Source of the DNA: Pagrus major
Taxonomy: Eukaryota > Chordata > Actinopteri > Spariformes > Sparidae
Assembly: GCF_040436345.1 (NCBI RefSeq)
Contig: NC_133220.1
Location: forward strand, 3,975,936-4,039,935
DNA: 64,000 bases
Direction: 5' to 3'
The translations under genes and the position numbers were made by a program. This document shows, piece after piece, positions 48,299 to 60,439 of this stretch. The notes under the pieces are model-generated. The model was not told the DNA's origin and ran no database searches. It saw only the letters and a list, made by a program, of their open reading frames with translations. The stretch's first letter is position 1; each line of letters starts with the position of its first letter.

Positions 48299-49325
48299 AT
48301 CGCACCTCGTCCTGCTTAGTCCTGAGAAACCAAATCTCGGTTCAGATCAAATTGAAAAAAGAGCTGTCAGTGTCTCAGATATTGTTGAGTCAATGAAACC
48401 GTTTGAGTTTAGTTCAATTAAAAATCATCAGTCATGAAAATTGTATGGCTAAGTGCAATATCCAAATCACAGAAGCCTCAGTTGTTTGATAATGGTAAAG
48501 TATGTGACAGAAAATCATTATAATGAAGTACTGCAGTGCTGCAGAATGTCCTGGCCTACAAATCTAGTTATCCAGACATAAGAAAACATGTATGTTCAGT
48601 AGAGACTCCAACAAATGTCACAACATCATGATGTTATAGTTTTTTCAGTGAGAATAAAAGCTGTGATGCAAAAATGATGAGTTACACTAATCCTGAATTG
48701 CATCTGTCAAAATAATGGCAATAGATTTTAACATATCGTGCAGCTCTGAGTTCCCCAAAAGAAAGAAGTATAATTACATAAAGCTCCAACTAACAGTTAT
48801 TTTCACTGACAATCAATCTACTGATTATTTCCACAATGAATCGCTGTCTGTAAAAAGTCAAACAATTATGAAATATCACAATTTCCCAGAGCCCAAAATG
48901 ATGTCTCCAAAAACTCACAGACTCACTCACAGAAAATTCTCACATAATAAAAGAAACATTATGCTTTGAATATGACTGAAACGGTGAATTGATTATTGAA
49001 GTTGTTGACAATAAATTTTCTTTTGATTGATGAATTGATTATCCTAATTGTTGCATCTCTGATTTAAGAGGAAAAAAATAGCCCTATTTATGATTAGATA
49101 GACCTGTTATCTCTGATTGGAATAAAATATCACATTTTCAAAGTTATGAGCAAAAGAGTTGTTCATCATTACATTTTGTAATAAATGACACAATTAAGGC
49201 AAAGCAAATAAAGAACAAATGGACCATTTTTGAAAAAGGCTGCAGATCTCAGCTAGATTCAGAGCACTGTCTAACTTTTTAACAAACGTTGAAATGGAAA
49301 GGTAAATTAAGAAAGTTAAACTTAC

Positions 49326-49414
49326 TTCAATGCCACACTGGTCTGGCCTATGATGAGATATCGTGCTAACTGTCTGTGAGTAGTGAGAGCAACAAGAAGA
49401 GATGCTGTTATATA
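49326..49414 (-). promoter_or_regulatory. Gene C TATA box and non-coding first exon
   Basis: TATATAA at 49414-49408 (minus) and donor TTGAA|GTAAGT at 49326/49325. The acceptor before the coding exon is at 48323-48322. Confidence 0.7.
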
Positions 49415-49693
49415 GATTTCTATGATGATAATTCAGTGAGATGATGCCGTCATGGACAGGTGGGAGTCACTGAGGAGGGTAGATTTCTATTTCAGTGTTT
49501 GAAATTTATGGATGTATGTATTATGGATTTAGTGTTTTGTAAAATAAACCTCTAATCATGTCGATCATCTGCTACTATAACCCATTATCAATCCAGTACC
49601 ATAATCTAATCCAGAAAAAGTTAGTTCATCATAAATCTGTTGTGGTTGGCAAGTGTTTGTGGCTCGTGCAGAAGGTCGCATTCTTGATAAGGA

Positions 49694-49850
49694 CTGCAGC
49701 TAATGATAATTTTCATTATCAATTGTTATCAATCCACTATTAATGGATTAATAGTTGAGTATATGTCAAAAAATGTGAACGATGCTCATCACAATTTCCC
49801 ACAGACCAAATGACACCTTCAGTTTTCTCCTTTTTGTTGCATCTCTATTC
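49694..49850. mobile_element. Internally deleted hAT-like MITE upstream of gene C
   Basis: Same element and same internal deletion as at 29786-29953, with one more small loss. Confidence 0.6.
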
Positions 49851-50573
49851 TTGGTAGTTCAAACTTTTTCATCCTTTGCTTGTAGGGTCAGCTGTTTGAT
49901 AGGAGAATTTGCTATTTTTTATAATCATTTTAAATGTAATGATTTTGGACTGTTGGGCATTTGAAGACATTGAAGAGCTACACTGTGATGTGCATCTTTT
50001 TATTTATTATATTAACATTTTATTGACAAAACAACTAACCAGTTAATCCAGAAAAAGGAGAGGGCATTGCTTTTCAAGTTCAAAAGAAGACGACACAATT
50101 GTAACTTGCAATATGTGTTCCACAAGTGTTGTTATTAAATAAATAAATGTTATTAGAGCTATGAATAATAAATCATCCCTCTTTGCCCACTACATCTTAG
50201 CCTTTTTACCCCCAGGGGTGAAAACCCTGCAGGTTATGAACTTATTTTTAAGTACAAAAATGTTAAATTATTATCCGGTATCAGTATCGGCCGTGAGAAG
50301 AAAATAATTATTGGTTATCGGCTCCATATCGTGCATCCCTACTTTCCACCATGATCACAGTCTTCCTTGTGTGGATTAGTGGTATAAAACTTTAGACTGG
50401 ACCCAGGAATGAGTCTGCAGTATGTTGTTAGCCTTAAAGGTTAACTCCACTAATTTTACCCATCAAGTGTGTTTGCAGCTCTTGGGGAGTACTACTCCAT
50501 CCATCCATCCATTTTCTTCCACTTATCCGGAGCCGGGTCGCGGGGGCAGCTGCCTGAGCAGGGACACCCAGAC

Positions 50574-52615
50574 TTACCTCTCCCCGGACACTTCCTCCAG
50601 CTCCTCCGGGAGGATCCCAAGGCGTTCCCAGGCCAGCCGGGCGACATAGTCACTCCAGCGTGTCCTGGGTCTTCCTCGGGGTCTCTTCCTCCCGGTGGGA
50701 CATGCCTGGAACACCTCCCGAGGGAGGCATCCAGGGGTCATCCGATACAGATGCCCGAGCCACCTCAGCTGGCTCCTCTCGATGTGGAGGAGCAGCGGCT
50801 CTACTCTGAGCTCCTCCCATGTGACAGAGCTCCACACCCTATCTCTAAGTGAGCGCCCCGCCACCCTGCGAAGGAAACTCATTTCGGCCGCTTGTATCCG
50901 GGATCTTATTCTTTCGGTCATGACCCAAAGTTCATGACCATAGGTGAGGGTAGGAACGTAGATTGACCAATAAATTGAGAGCTTCGCCTTTCGGCTCAGC
51001 TCTCTCTTCACCACGACAGACCGATACAACGGCCACTGCACCGATCCGCCTGTCAATCTCGCGCTCCATCCTTCCCTCACTCGTGAACAAGACCCCAAGA
51101 TACTTGAACTCCTCCACTTCAGGCAGGAACTCTCCCCAAACTCGGAGGGAGCAAGCCACCTTTTTCCGGTTGAGAACCATGGCCTCAGACTTGGAGGTGC
51201 TGATTCTCATCCCAGCTGCTTCACACTCGGCTGCAAACCGTCTCAGAACATGCTGGAGGTCCTGGCTCGAAGGAGCCAACAAGGCAACATCATCCGCGAA
51301 AAGCAGAGATGAAATCCAGTGGCTCCCAAACCAGATCCTCTCCGGTCCATGACTGCGCCTAGAAATTCTGTCCATAAAAATAATGAACAGAACCGGTGAC
51401 AAAGGGCAGCCCTGCCGGAGTCCAACATGCACCTGGAACAGGTCTGACTTACTGCCGGCAATGCGAACCAGGCTCCTGCTCCGGTCATACAGGGACCGTA
51501 CAGCCCTTAGTAGAGGGCCCCCGACCCCGTACTCCCGGAGCACCTCCCACAGAATGCCACGAGGGACACGGTCGAATGCCTTCTCCAAGTCCACAAAACA
51601 CATGTGGACTGGTTGGGCAAACTCCCATGAACCCTTGAGCACCCTGCGGAGGCTATAGAGCTGGTCCAGTGTTCCACGGCCAGGACGAAAACCGCATTGT
51701 TCCTCCTGAGTCCGAGGTTCTACTATAGGCCGAATTCTCCTCTCCAGTACACTGGAATAGACTTTACCAGGGAGGCTGAGGAGTGTGATCCCCCGATAGT
51801 TGGAACACACCCTTCGCTCCCCCTTTTTGAATAGAGGGACCACCACCCCGGTCTGCCAGTCCAGAGGCACTGTCCCCGACTGCCACGCGATGTTGCAGAG
51901 ACGTGTCAGCCAAGACAGCCCCACAACATCCAGAGACTTGAGGTACTCAGTCTCAGTACTCATCCACCCCCGGTGCTTTGCCACCGGGCAGCTTCCGAAC
52001 TACCTCGGTGACTTCAGCTTGGGTGATGAATGGATCAACCTCCGAGTCCCCAGCCTCTGCTTCCTCTGTGGAAGTCATGTCAGTGGGATTTAGGAGATCC
52101 TCAAAGTATTCCTTCCACCGCCCGGCGATATCCCAAGTCGAGGTCAACAGCTCCCCACCTCCACCGTAAACAGTGTTGGTGAAGGGCTGCTTCCCCTTCC
52201 TGAGGCGCCGGATGGTTTGCCAGAATTTCCTCGAGGCTGACCGGTAGTCCTCCTCCATGGCCTCCCCAAACTTTTCCCAGACCCGAGCCTTTGCTTCCGC
52301 GACCGCCCACGCTGCAGCAGGCTTGGCCTGCCGGTACCCGTCAGCTGCCTCAGGAGTCCCCCGAGCCAACCAGGCTTGAGAGGACTCCTTCTTCAGCTTG
52401 ACAGCATCCCTTACTTTCGGTGTCCACCACCGGGTTTGGGGATTGCCGCCACGACAGGCACCGGAGACCTTACGGCCACAGCTCTGAACAGCTGCGTCAA
52501 CAACAGAAGCGGAGAACAAGGCCCATTCGGACTCAATGTCCCCAGCCTCCCTCGTGATCTGGTCAAAGCTCTCCCGGAGGTGGGAGTTGAAGACCTCTCC
52601 GACAGAGGGTTCCAC
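50574..52615 (-). pseudogene. LINE reverse transcriptase, copy 2
   Basis: Three overlapping open stretches (51953-52615, 50932-51984, 50574-51098). The middle one (350 codons) carries FVDLEKAFDRVPRG, GLRQGCPLSPVLFIIFMDRI and FADDVALLAPSS, the intact catalytic motifs. The last has SRIQAAEMSFLRRVAGRSL and QLRWLGHLYRM, typical of the region after the polymerase. Frame shifts separate the three. Confidence 0.87.
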
Positions 52616-52737
52616 CAGACGTTCTCAGCAGACCCTCACAGTACGTTTGGGTCTGCCAAGTCTGTCCAGCTTCCTCCCCTGCCAGCGGATCCAACTCACT
52701 ACCAGGTGGTGACCAGTTGACAGCTCAGCCCCACTCT

Positions 52738-53517
52738 TCACTCGAGTGTCCAAGACATACGGCCGGAGGTCAGATGACACGACCACAAAGACCTCCGGCC
52801 TAGGGTGTCCTGGTGCCATGTGTACTGATGAACACCCTTATGCTTGAACATAGTGTTCGTTATGGCCAAACTGTGACTAGCACAGAAGTCCAACAACAGA
52901 ACACCACTCGGGTTCAGATCGGGGAGGCCGTTCCTCCCAATCACACCCCTCCAGGTAACGCTGTCACTGCCCACGTGAGCGTTGAAGTCCCCCAGTAGAA
53001 CAATGGAGTCCCCAGTTGGAGCACTCTCCAGTACCCCTCCCAGGGACTCCAAGAAGGCCGGGTACTCTGCACTGCCGTTTGGCCCGTAGGCCGAAACAAC
53101 AGTGAGAGACCTATCCCCAACCCGAAGGCGCAGGGAGACGACCCTCTCGTTCACCGGGGAAAACTCCAACACGTGGCAGCTGAGCTGGGGAGCTATGAGC
53201 AGGCCCGCACCAGCTCGCCGCCTCTCGACGCGGGCAACTCCAGAGTAGAAGAGAGTCCAGCCTCTCTCAAGGAGTTGGGTTCCAGAGCCCAGACTGTGCG
53301 TGGAGGCGGGCCCACGTTGCTCCTTCGGGCTGTGCCCGGCCGGGTCCCATGGGCAAAGACCCGGCCACCAGGCGCTCACCTGCGAGCCCCAACCCCGGGC
53401 CTGGCTCCAGGGTGGGGCCCCGGTGACGCCATTCTGGGCGACGTAAACTTCCTTGTTGTTATTTCTATCATAGGGGGCTTTGGAACTCATCCAACTGCTC
53501 TTAGTCTGACCTGTCAC
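52738..53517 (-). pseudogene. LINE AP-type endonuclease, copy 2
   Basis: A 259-codon open stretch includes [40 protein letters not shown] and [14 protein letters not shown], the exonuclease-endonuclease-phosphatase fold of LINE endonucleases with the GDFN motif. It ends out of frame with the reverse transcriptase. The element's true N-terminus is not certain. Confidence 0.85.
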
Positions 53518-54055
53518 CTAGGACCTGTTTGCCTTGGGAGACCCTACCAGGGGCATTAAGCCCTGGACAACATAGCTCCTAGGATCATTCAGGTGCTCAA
53601 ACCCCTCCACCACGATAAGGTGTCGGTTCAAGGAGAGGGTCGGTTCAAGGAGAGTACTACTGTATATGTAAAAAGAAAAATATTATAAAGCCTTCTGTGG
53701 CTCCAGAGGAAGGTGCATGTAATCTGATAAATTACCTCCAGTGATGTTGCTCACTGGATCAGTTACATTGTGGGTAATGTAGGCACCCGATTTGGAAAGT
53801 AGTTCACTGCTCTGCTTAACACTCCTATGTCACAGCTGGACTCATTATGGACAGTTTAAAACAAATTATCAAAATTTATACAGCAGAATCAGAGATATCA
53901 CCTTTTATGTTCCACACATTCTACTTCAAAAACTTGTGCCTACATTACCCAAAATGCAATTTAGCTGAGTGACATCAGCAGAGGCAATTTATCAGATTAC
54001 ATGCAGCTTCCTCTGGGGCCACTTATTTTCACATATGCAGTAGCACTCCCCAAGA

Positions 54056-54133
54056 GATGAGAGCGGCCTGAAGGGGAGGAACCACGAAGGCAAGGGTGCA
54101 CAGCAGCAGCTGAAACAAAAGGACAGAAAACAT
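54056..54133 (-). pseudogene. Possible receptor TM6 fragment, copy 2
   Basis: Same as 33085-33162, reading LLLCTLAFVVPPLQ with one residue changed (I to T). Confidence 0.3.
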
Positions 54134-54583
54134 TTAGTGGTAGTGACGATGGAAATATACAATCTTTACAACAAACAGTGAACCTGTGAGTCTCAGGTAG
54201 CTCAGGTCTTTAAACTTGTACAAATGTGGAATTAAACCTTGCAAACAAATATTATTATTTAGAGATGCAACAATTAGTTGACCAAAAAAAATTTTGCCAA
54301 CTATTTTGATAATCAGTGAATCGCTTCAGTCATTTTTGAAGCAAAGGTGTCAAACATTTACAGCTGACTGTAAATTGCGATTGTATGGACCCAGTAGTAG
54401 ACCGAATATTGTCATTCAATTCATTATATTGTTACGACTTGGCATTACGGTTATGAGACTCTTATTTAACTTTGCTAAACATTTTTGAGGACATTACAAG
54501 GTTTATTATGTGTGTGTCTCACTGTAGCAGTTACACTGTTAGATATTGTGCTCAGTTAGTAAATTATGAACTTCTTGCTCCAG

Positions 54584-54687
54584 GAAACAAGGAGCAGATC
54601 CGGCTTCTACCCCCATGAAGAAACGACCAGGCCTTTAGAGCTGGAATATGCCGCTGCAGCAAGCATTGGACCGAGTGACAGTGACAA
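54584..54687 (+). other. Candidate plus-strand orphan exon, copy 2
   Basis: Identical over all 104 nt, including splice-like borders, to 33613-33716. Confidence 0.3.
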
Positions 54688-55170
54688 GTAAGTCTAAAGT
54701 GGCTGAAGATCTCAGTTAGCTGTACTTTGTAAACCGTGTACCCTGTGAAAACCATGTGTCTGTTGAAAATGTTTGTCTCTGCAGTCCATGTTTCTGCTAT
54801 ATGACAATATAAAATCATTAGTTTTGTACACAACTGTTCCTTACTTTCCTCCTACAATGCCTCTTCACAGTCATAACAACAATAACAATAATCAGGCAAC
54901 TGATACTGCTAGTTTTTTAAATTTAAGCATCAAGTGTTGAACAATTTGCACAGACATTTTTATCAAACAGCCATATCGGCCGGCAAAAATGCCCCCAAAA
55001 CAAAATCAGGACATCAGGTAAGAACAGAGTTTAATGAAGAAACAGCTGTTCTGTAATCAATCCATACATGTATAATCTTGGATAAATTACCTCTATAGAG
55101 ATCATTTTTATGTACGGATTTTGGTTGGTTGGTTTGTCAGATTACATGTAAACTACTGAACAGATGTGTG

Positions 55171-56490
55171 TCAGTCCAGAATAGACCACATTAAGTTTTG
55201 GTGTGGCTCCAGATAGCCAGCCAGACAGAGCACAGGAGCACTGGTGAATAGTTCCTTTAACTTTTTTAAGGGTGCGTCAGGTTCAGGGGTCCAAACAAAG
55301 GGACCGCTGGTGGAGGTTAGATGGGTTAGGGGGACTGCCACCTTACTGTAGACATGGATGAACCTTTTATAGAAAGTGGCAAAGCCCAGGAAGTGTTGTA
55401 GCTGTTCAAGGGAGTTCGGAGGAGGAGGGCAGGTAGGGATGGCTGAGTGAAGGCAATGAGAGTGGCAGAATACACTCAAACTGGAGATGGTGCAAGTGTT
55501 CTAACTGATGTGAGGACCATGCAGTTTGAGCCAGGGGAGACCGAGAACAACAGGTGAAGTGGGGGAGGGAATGACATGGAGCTGGACCCGCTCATGATGA
55601 TTACCAGAAATAACAGGTTCACAGGTATAGTATGGTGAGTTACAGTGGCTATGAGTCTGCCATCTCAGGCATTAACATTATCTTACAATGGGTTCCACTG
55701 GGGTATGAGCCTTCTCCACTCATTCAGAATCCGCAAAGTTGTCATCGGCACCGGAGTCGTTCATCTCCCCCACTCTCAGAAGTCAGAATGCGAAAATCTA
55801 CAGAATGAGAAGCTAGAGGCTGGGTACCCTGTCGTAAGACATAAGGCGTTTGGAAGCCTCCTGGTGCTGACTTACCTGGTGCTGTAGCCTACTGTCCTGC
55901 CCTTCCTCTCAACAAATTCATGACAGCACCTGATCATGTCTGACCACTAAGGCTTCTTGAGCACTGAGTGCTTGTTGAATGGCGTCTGGGTCTGCTGGAT
56001 CCATGTTGGCCAGATCGCTCTGTCACGAATTGTAATGGTTTGAAGTTGGACCCAAAAGTGGACACCAAGACAGTGGATAGGTAAATAGGAATTTATTCAG
56101 GAAGCTCAGGTAAAGAGGTGGTGGAGGAAGGCTCAGGCTCAGAGCTAGGGCTCATGGTACTGGAAGGCAGAGGCTTTGGTCGAGGCTCAAGTGAGTGGCA
56201 ATATTGGATCCACAGAGGGATCTGGCTGGTGGCTGAGGAGCAGGAGGCTGAGCAGCAGAGTGACTGTGGAGCTGCAGCTTGGAATTGCACTGGCTCTAGG
56301 AATGACATGGATTGCAAAAGTATGTCTTGAAGAAACAATGTAACAAATGAGTACAAAGTCACAAGTAGTACAAGAGGCCAGCCAACCCTGGAAGCCATGC
56401 CCAACCTCTGCAAGAAAACCTCAGAGCACACAGACCAAAACCAAACACGAAGCACAGAGAAAACACAACGTCCACAATCATGACAGTAGA
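55171..56490 (-). mobile_element. Ty3/gypsy retrotransposon fossil, block 2 copy
   Basis: Counterpart of 34197-35520 with the same parts: an RT-RNase H-type fragment (55171-55479), the gag start near 55955-56005 and the 5' untranslated part. No LTR pair seen; broken. Confidence 0.75.
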
Positions 56491-56686
56491 TTTGGTTTGA
56501 TTGAATTGAAAGGGACTGTTGGTGGAGGTATACATTCTATTGAGTGCCATTCTAGCACTCCCTATCCCTGGATTCTAAGATTTATACGAATGAAATAAAA
56601 TGTAAAATATCTGTTAAAAATCAGAAATTATATTATTAATCATTATTAATTATCATTGTGGTTGAAATGGCTATTACTTTGAATAT

Positions 56687-57698
56687 TAGGTCACTCAGAC
56701 CTGGTAGAAACTTTGGATCATACGCCACCCAACTGAATATTTTTCTCTCTGAGAATTTGTAAATCTTTGACTTCCATTTCTATATCTTTCCACCTCGCTT
56801 CATACTCGGGTATGCACCAACATGCACCAATATCTTCTTGATCCCGCTGTTCTCTTTCCTCTTCTAAACCACTTCTGTTGCATAGTCATGGTCAAAAATC
56901 AGCTGCCGCCCTTCCACAACGATTTTCTTTTGCCAAGCTTTTTTTCAGGACCATCTCTTTGACGGCAAGTTCCAGAAAGTTAACAATCATGGACCTTGGT
57001 GGCGAGCTGCGGTTCGGCTTTTGGGCCAGCGCTCTGTGCGCACGTTGGATTTGCAGGCTGACATCAGGTGGCAATGAGAGCTCCGTTATGAGCAATTTTT
57101 GGATGTATGTGGTGGCAGAGTCACCTTCTTTATCTTTGGGTAATCTGAAAATACAGATATTATTTCTCCTATTCCTCCCTTCAATATCCGTCAGCTTGTC
57201 TTGCAGTATTTTCTGTTGTTTCAAAGATTTACACAGCGCGTCTCTGACCTCCATATTCCACGTCTCCATCTCTGCGATGTGTTCCGTGTGTGTGTGTGTA
57301 AAATTTTAGTGTTGGCAAAGAGTTGCTGGAAGATTTCTTGCTTTAGCTCATTGATTTCAGACTTAACATCTTTCGTAATTTGTTCTTTGCGTGTGGCCAA
57401 GTCTTTCTTCATCTCTGTTTTGAGGTCGTGTATCTCTTTACTTATTGCATCGAGCACATCATTTCGGTTAGCGGGTTAGCATTAGCCAGATGCTCGCAGC
57501 TTTCATCGTTTTGGCTCATTGTATTTGGATTAGGTCCTTTCTTAATGTCACGTTTCTTCTTACTTCTTGTTGCAACTCCCCCGCTCATTGAATCTGACTG
57601 ATAAGTGTTCTTTTATGAATTGTGGGGAGAAAGTTTTAAGCTAGCTATCGGGAGAAAAAGTTCACGTCGCCATCTTACTCACCGACCGGAAGTCCTCT
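56687..57698 (-). mobile_element. L1-like LINE 5' fragment with ORF1, copy 2
   Basis: Counterpart of 35731-36744. The ORF1 core lies at 57269-56892 (125 codons) and a coiled-coil stretch at 57457-57221 (EIHDLKTEMKKDLATRKEQI) in another frame. ORF2 is absent. Confidence 0.75.
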
Positions 57699-58059
57699 CA
57701 CATATTCAGTTTTTCAATAAGAACAAAGGCTGAAGCAAATTAATTTTTAATGTTGTTTTTTTCTTTATTTATGCATTCTGCACTGCACTTTGGAACATTG
57801 ACAGTAAACAGTCAAACAGTATTTTGTAGCATTTTTACTAAAGCTGGTTTACATTCATAAAAATGTGCATTTACCATTATGGAAAGAAACTTTGCGTTGA
57901 CCCTTTAAAACATGAGGGCCTGAAGGCATTGGAGCAGATTTTAACACAATTATGTTGATTATTCTCTGACAAAAATTCCTTTCAATTAAAATCCAAAATC
58001 AACTTGTATTTGCAGATAATGAACTAAAACATGCAAAATCACTGGTGTTTTAAGGTCAT

Positions 58060-60439
58060 TCAGTGTGAGACCTTTTTGGACCTTCTCTGGGGGCCCATCG
58101 GGTTCACCCTCTTCTCTGCAGGATAGCACCTCGAGCAGAAGTGCATCCTGACGTGGCAGCTGAATGTCTTGTCTCTGATGCCGTATATGAGTGGACTGAG
58201 CAGACGTGGAAGTATACCGGTAACCAGGTAGGTGGTGAAGAGAATTGTGGTGCGTTTCTTGGGCCAAGCGGTGACTAACATGATGTTGATGAATGGAGAA
58301 ATGAAGGAGGACATGCAGATGAGGAGCTGGACTCCGTGCAGCAGGATGGTGTTACTGGCGTTTCTGGCTGAGGCCTGGTTCAAACCTGAGGCCGCCCGGG
58401 CAGCACAGAGGACCTTCAGGTAGGTGATGAGCACAGTCATGAAGACGAAGCAAAGCAGAAGCCCCTGAGGAGGACACAAAGGCACACAAGCCAAAAACAT
58501 AAACAATCTGCTCCATGGAATAAACAGAAATGGCTGATATCATAAAGGAAATCAAAGATTAATAATCAGTATTTCACGTGGACAACTGCCACGTGTGTCT
58601 TGTGGAACGGTGTGCTGAAGATGTTGGAGTGGTAACAGATGATGCTTCTTGAGAAGATAGAAAGAGGCTGGGTTGCAACAAGGAACATGACATCTGTGAC
58701 GGTGGGCAGGAAGGAGACGGCCCAGATCAGTGCGATGAGACCGTAGGTCCGCTGCAGGGTGCAGATCTGGATGTGATGAAGAGGTTTGCAAACAGCAATA
58801 TAACGCTCGAGTGCCATGCCAGCCAGGTTCAGAGGGCTGTTCCTGGGTGAAGACAAATTAAATCACACGAGATTTGATTTGTTCATGATTTGTTCAGACT
58901 TACATTACAAATACGAATGAGGTGTGGATCTCATTTATGAACAGACATACTGTACATGAATCTGCTAATGTGTGTGTGTGTGTGTGTATCCCAGTCATTT
59001 AATATTTTGTATCTGCCAATACCGAGTCCCGATCCGATGCTTAGCCCTAACTAATATTTTCCTAGATAATACAGCTGCATTAAGAAAAAATTACCTGCAA
59101 AGTAAATACTTTCATATGGCTCTTTCTTATTCTGCATATGCTATTGCAACATTGGTTTTCATTTGTCATGGCTGAGCAATGACATGGGGCAAACATCAGA
59201 ACTCCAAATGTCTGTCGTAAAGCTAATAGCAGTCACATCTGTTAAATCACCTCATAGGTGGTCACGAACTTTGCTGTACATCTCTGGTAAGGCGTTATCC
59301 AGAATGTAATGCTGAGATGGTAGGGCCTACCGGGGATTCAAAAACTCCAGAAGACAGCGAAAACCCTGATCCTCTACCACGGAGATGGGCTGGTTATCCA
59401 GAGCGATGAATTCAATTACCTTCTTTGTAATATTTTTAGCCATGTCGCTGTCTCTAGGATATTTCCCTTTCCTTTTGAAAGTATCCGCGAGTGTTTGTTG
59501 CTTCGGTGCCTTTGCCTGTCTTGCTTGAGTGAACTCGTTGTATTCCTTTAAGTGTTTGTTTTTTGTGTGCCCTATCAAATTTGTAGTATTAAATGCAGCT
59601 CTTTTGTTTCCCCCTCGCAAAAATGGTTGTATTGCAGATGTTACCACTGGCTGCTTTTGCTTTCTAATTTAAAATATTTCCACACCACAGACATTTTATC
59701 CACAGGTTTGCCAGAGTAACGTTACACGCACGTCTGCGTTCTGCCACAAATTGTGCTCCGTTTATGACAGCTGACATAAAAATCATTGGGCTTGGGTCCA
59801 TGTTCAAAATTGCCGATCCCGAGCAGTGAAACAATGCCCATATCGGCCTTGATCACGATACCGCAGATCGGCTCGGGACATCCCTACCCAAAGCCCATAA
59901 GCAGAATAGTTAACACTTTAAGTTGAACAAATAACACACACCTACTTGCTTGTAGTGACTAAGATGAGCAGCATGAAGCAGCAGGGAGCCAGTTTCAGGG
60001 AAATGGTGTATGTCATGATCTGCAGCACCACAGCAATTGTCAGCATGATCATGTCGTTGATAACCAAATGTATGTACAGCACATACCTGCAGGAGAGACA
60101 AGCACAGCAGTCAGCAAGGAGAAGATATGACAGGAGAGGAAAAAATAAGCACAAAGAGCAGGGTTCAGAGGAAAGACGAGTCACCACCACGACATTTGGC
60201 AAAATATATGAAGGTACAAGAGCAATCTCATTGATTTGACTGTAAGCATCTTCACATATTTGTGTGAGAGAAAACACATGGTCCTCGTATCACCTGGGGT
60301 CTCTCTGGAAGACATGGCTCTTGAAGTAGGTGTAGACAAAAGTTCCATTGATGAAGTTGATGATGACGGCGATAGCAATGGTGATGAAGTTCTTTAAGAA
60401 AGCTTCACTCAGGCTGTCCAGACGTCTGGTTGAGTTCAT
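58060..60439 (-). CDS. Odorant receptor 131-2-like GPCR, gene D (4 coding exons, 318 aa)
   Basis: Block 2 counterpart of gene B. Coding exons: 60439-60294, 60086-59946, 58842-58578, 58464-58060, with AG/GT borders and an intact 318-codon frame. VVH at the end of exon 4, FMTV in TM5 and TGILP before TM7 are shared with B. Own differences are TIAVVLQ and YTISLKLAP (TM2/TM3), LHHIQICTLQ (loop 2), DVMFLVATQP, SIICYHSN, AARAASG and ARNASN (TM6). The third intron is only 1.1 kb and contains a hAT fragment. Confidence 0.88.
58970..58988. repeat. (GT)n microsatellite
   Basis: Nine or so GT units at the left edge of the hAT fragment in gene D intron 3. Confidence 0.9.
58990..59886 (-). mobile_element. 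hAT transposon fragment in gene D intron 3
   Basis: The minus strand begins AGGGATGTCCCGAGCCGATC (59886 down), a hAT terminal repeat, and the left part has the related GATCGGATCGGGACTCGG but lacks the final bases. A 107-codon stretch (59647-59327) covers the N-terminal BED-type finger region (AAFNTTNLIGHTKNKHLKEY) and the conserved FIALDNQPISVVEDQGFRCL. An upstream MSVVWKYFKLESKS lies in another frame. The catalytic domain is deleted. Confidence 0.85.

Larger units (their letters stand above)
50497..53651 (-). mobile_element. RTE/Rex3-like LINE, copy 2, nearly full coding length
   Basis: A 3155 bp non-LTR retrotransposon on the minus strand with target duplication GAGTACTACT at 50487-50496 and 53652-53661. 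It has an endonuclease part followed by reverse transcriptase, and the GATGG-type 3' end. It is the same insertion as copy 1, carried along by the block duplication, but without that copy's two internal deletions. Several frame changes make it inactive. Confidence 0.87.
50449..54056. mobile_element. Foldback MITE upstream of gene C, split by a LINE
   Basis: Same nested arrangement as 30543-33085: left arm 50449-50496 plus 53662-53800, right arm about 53910-54056. Confidence 0.7.
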
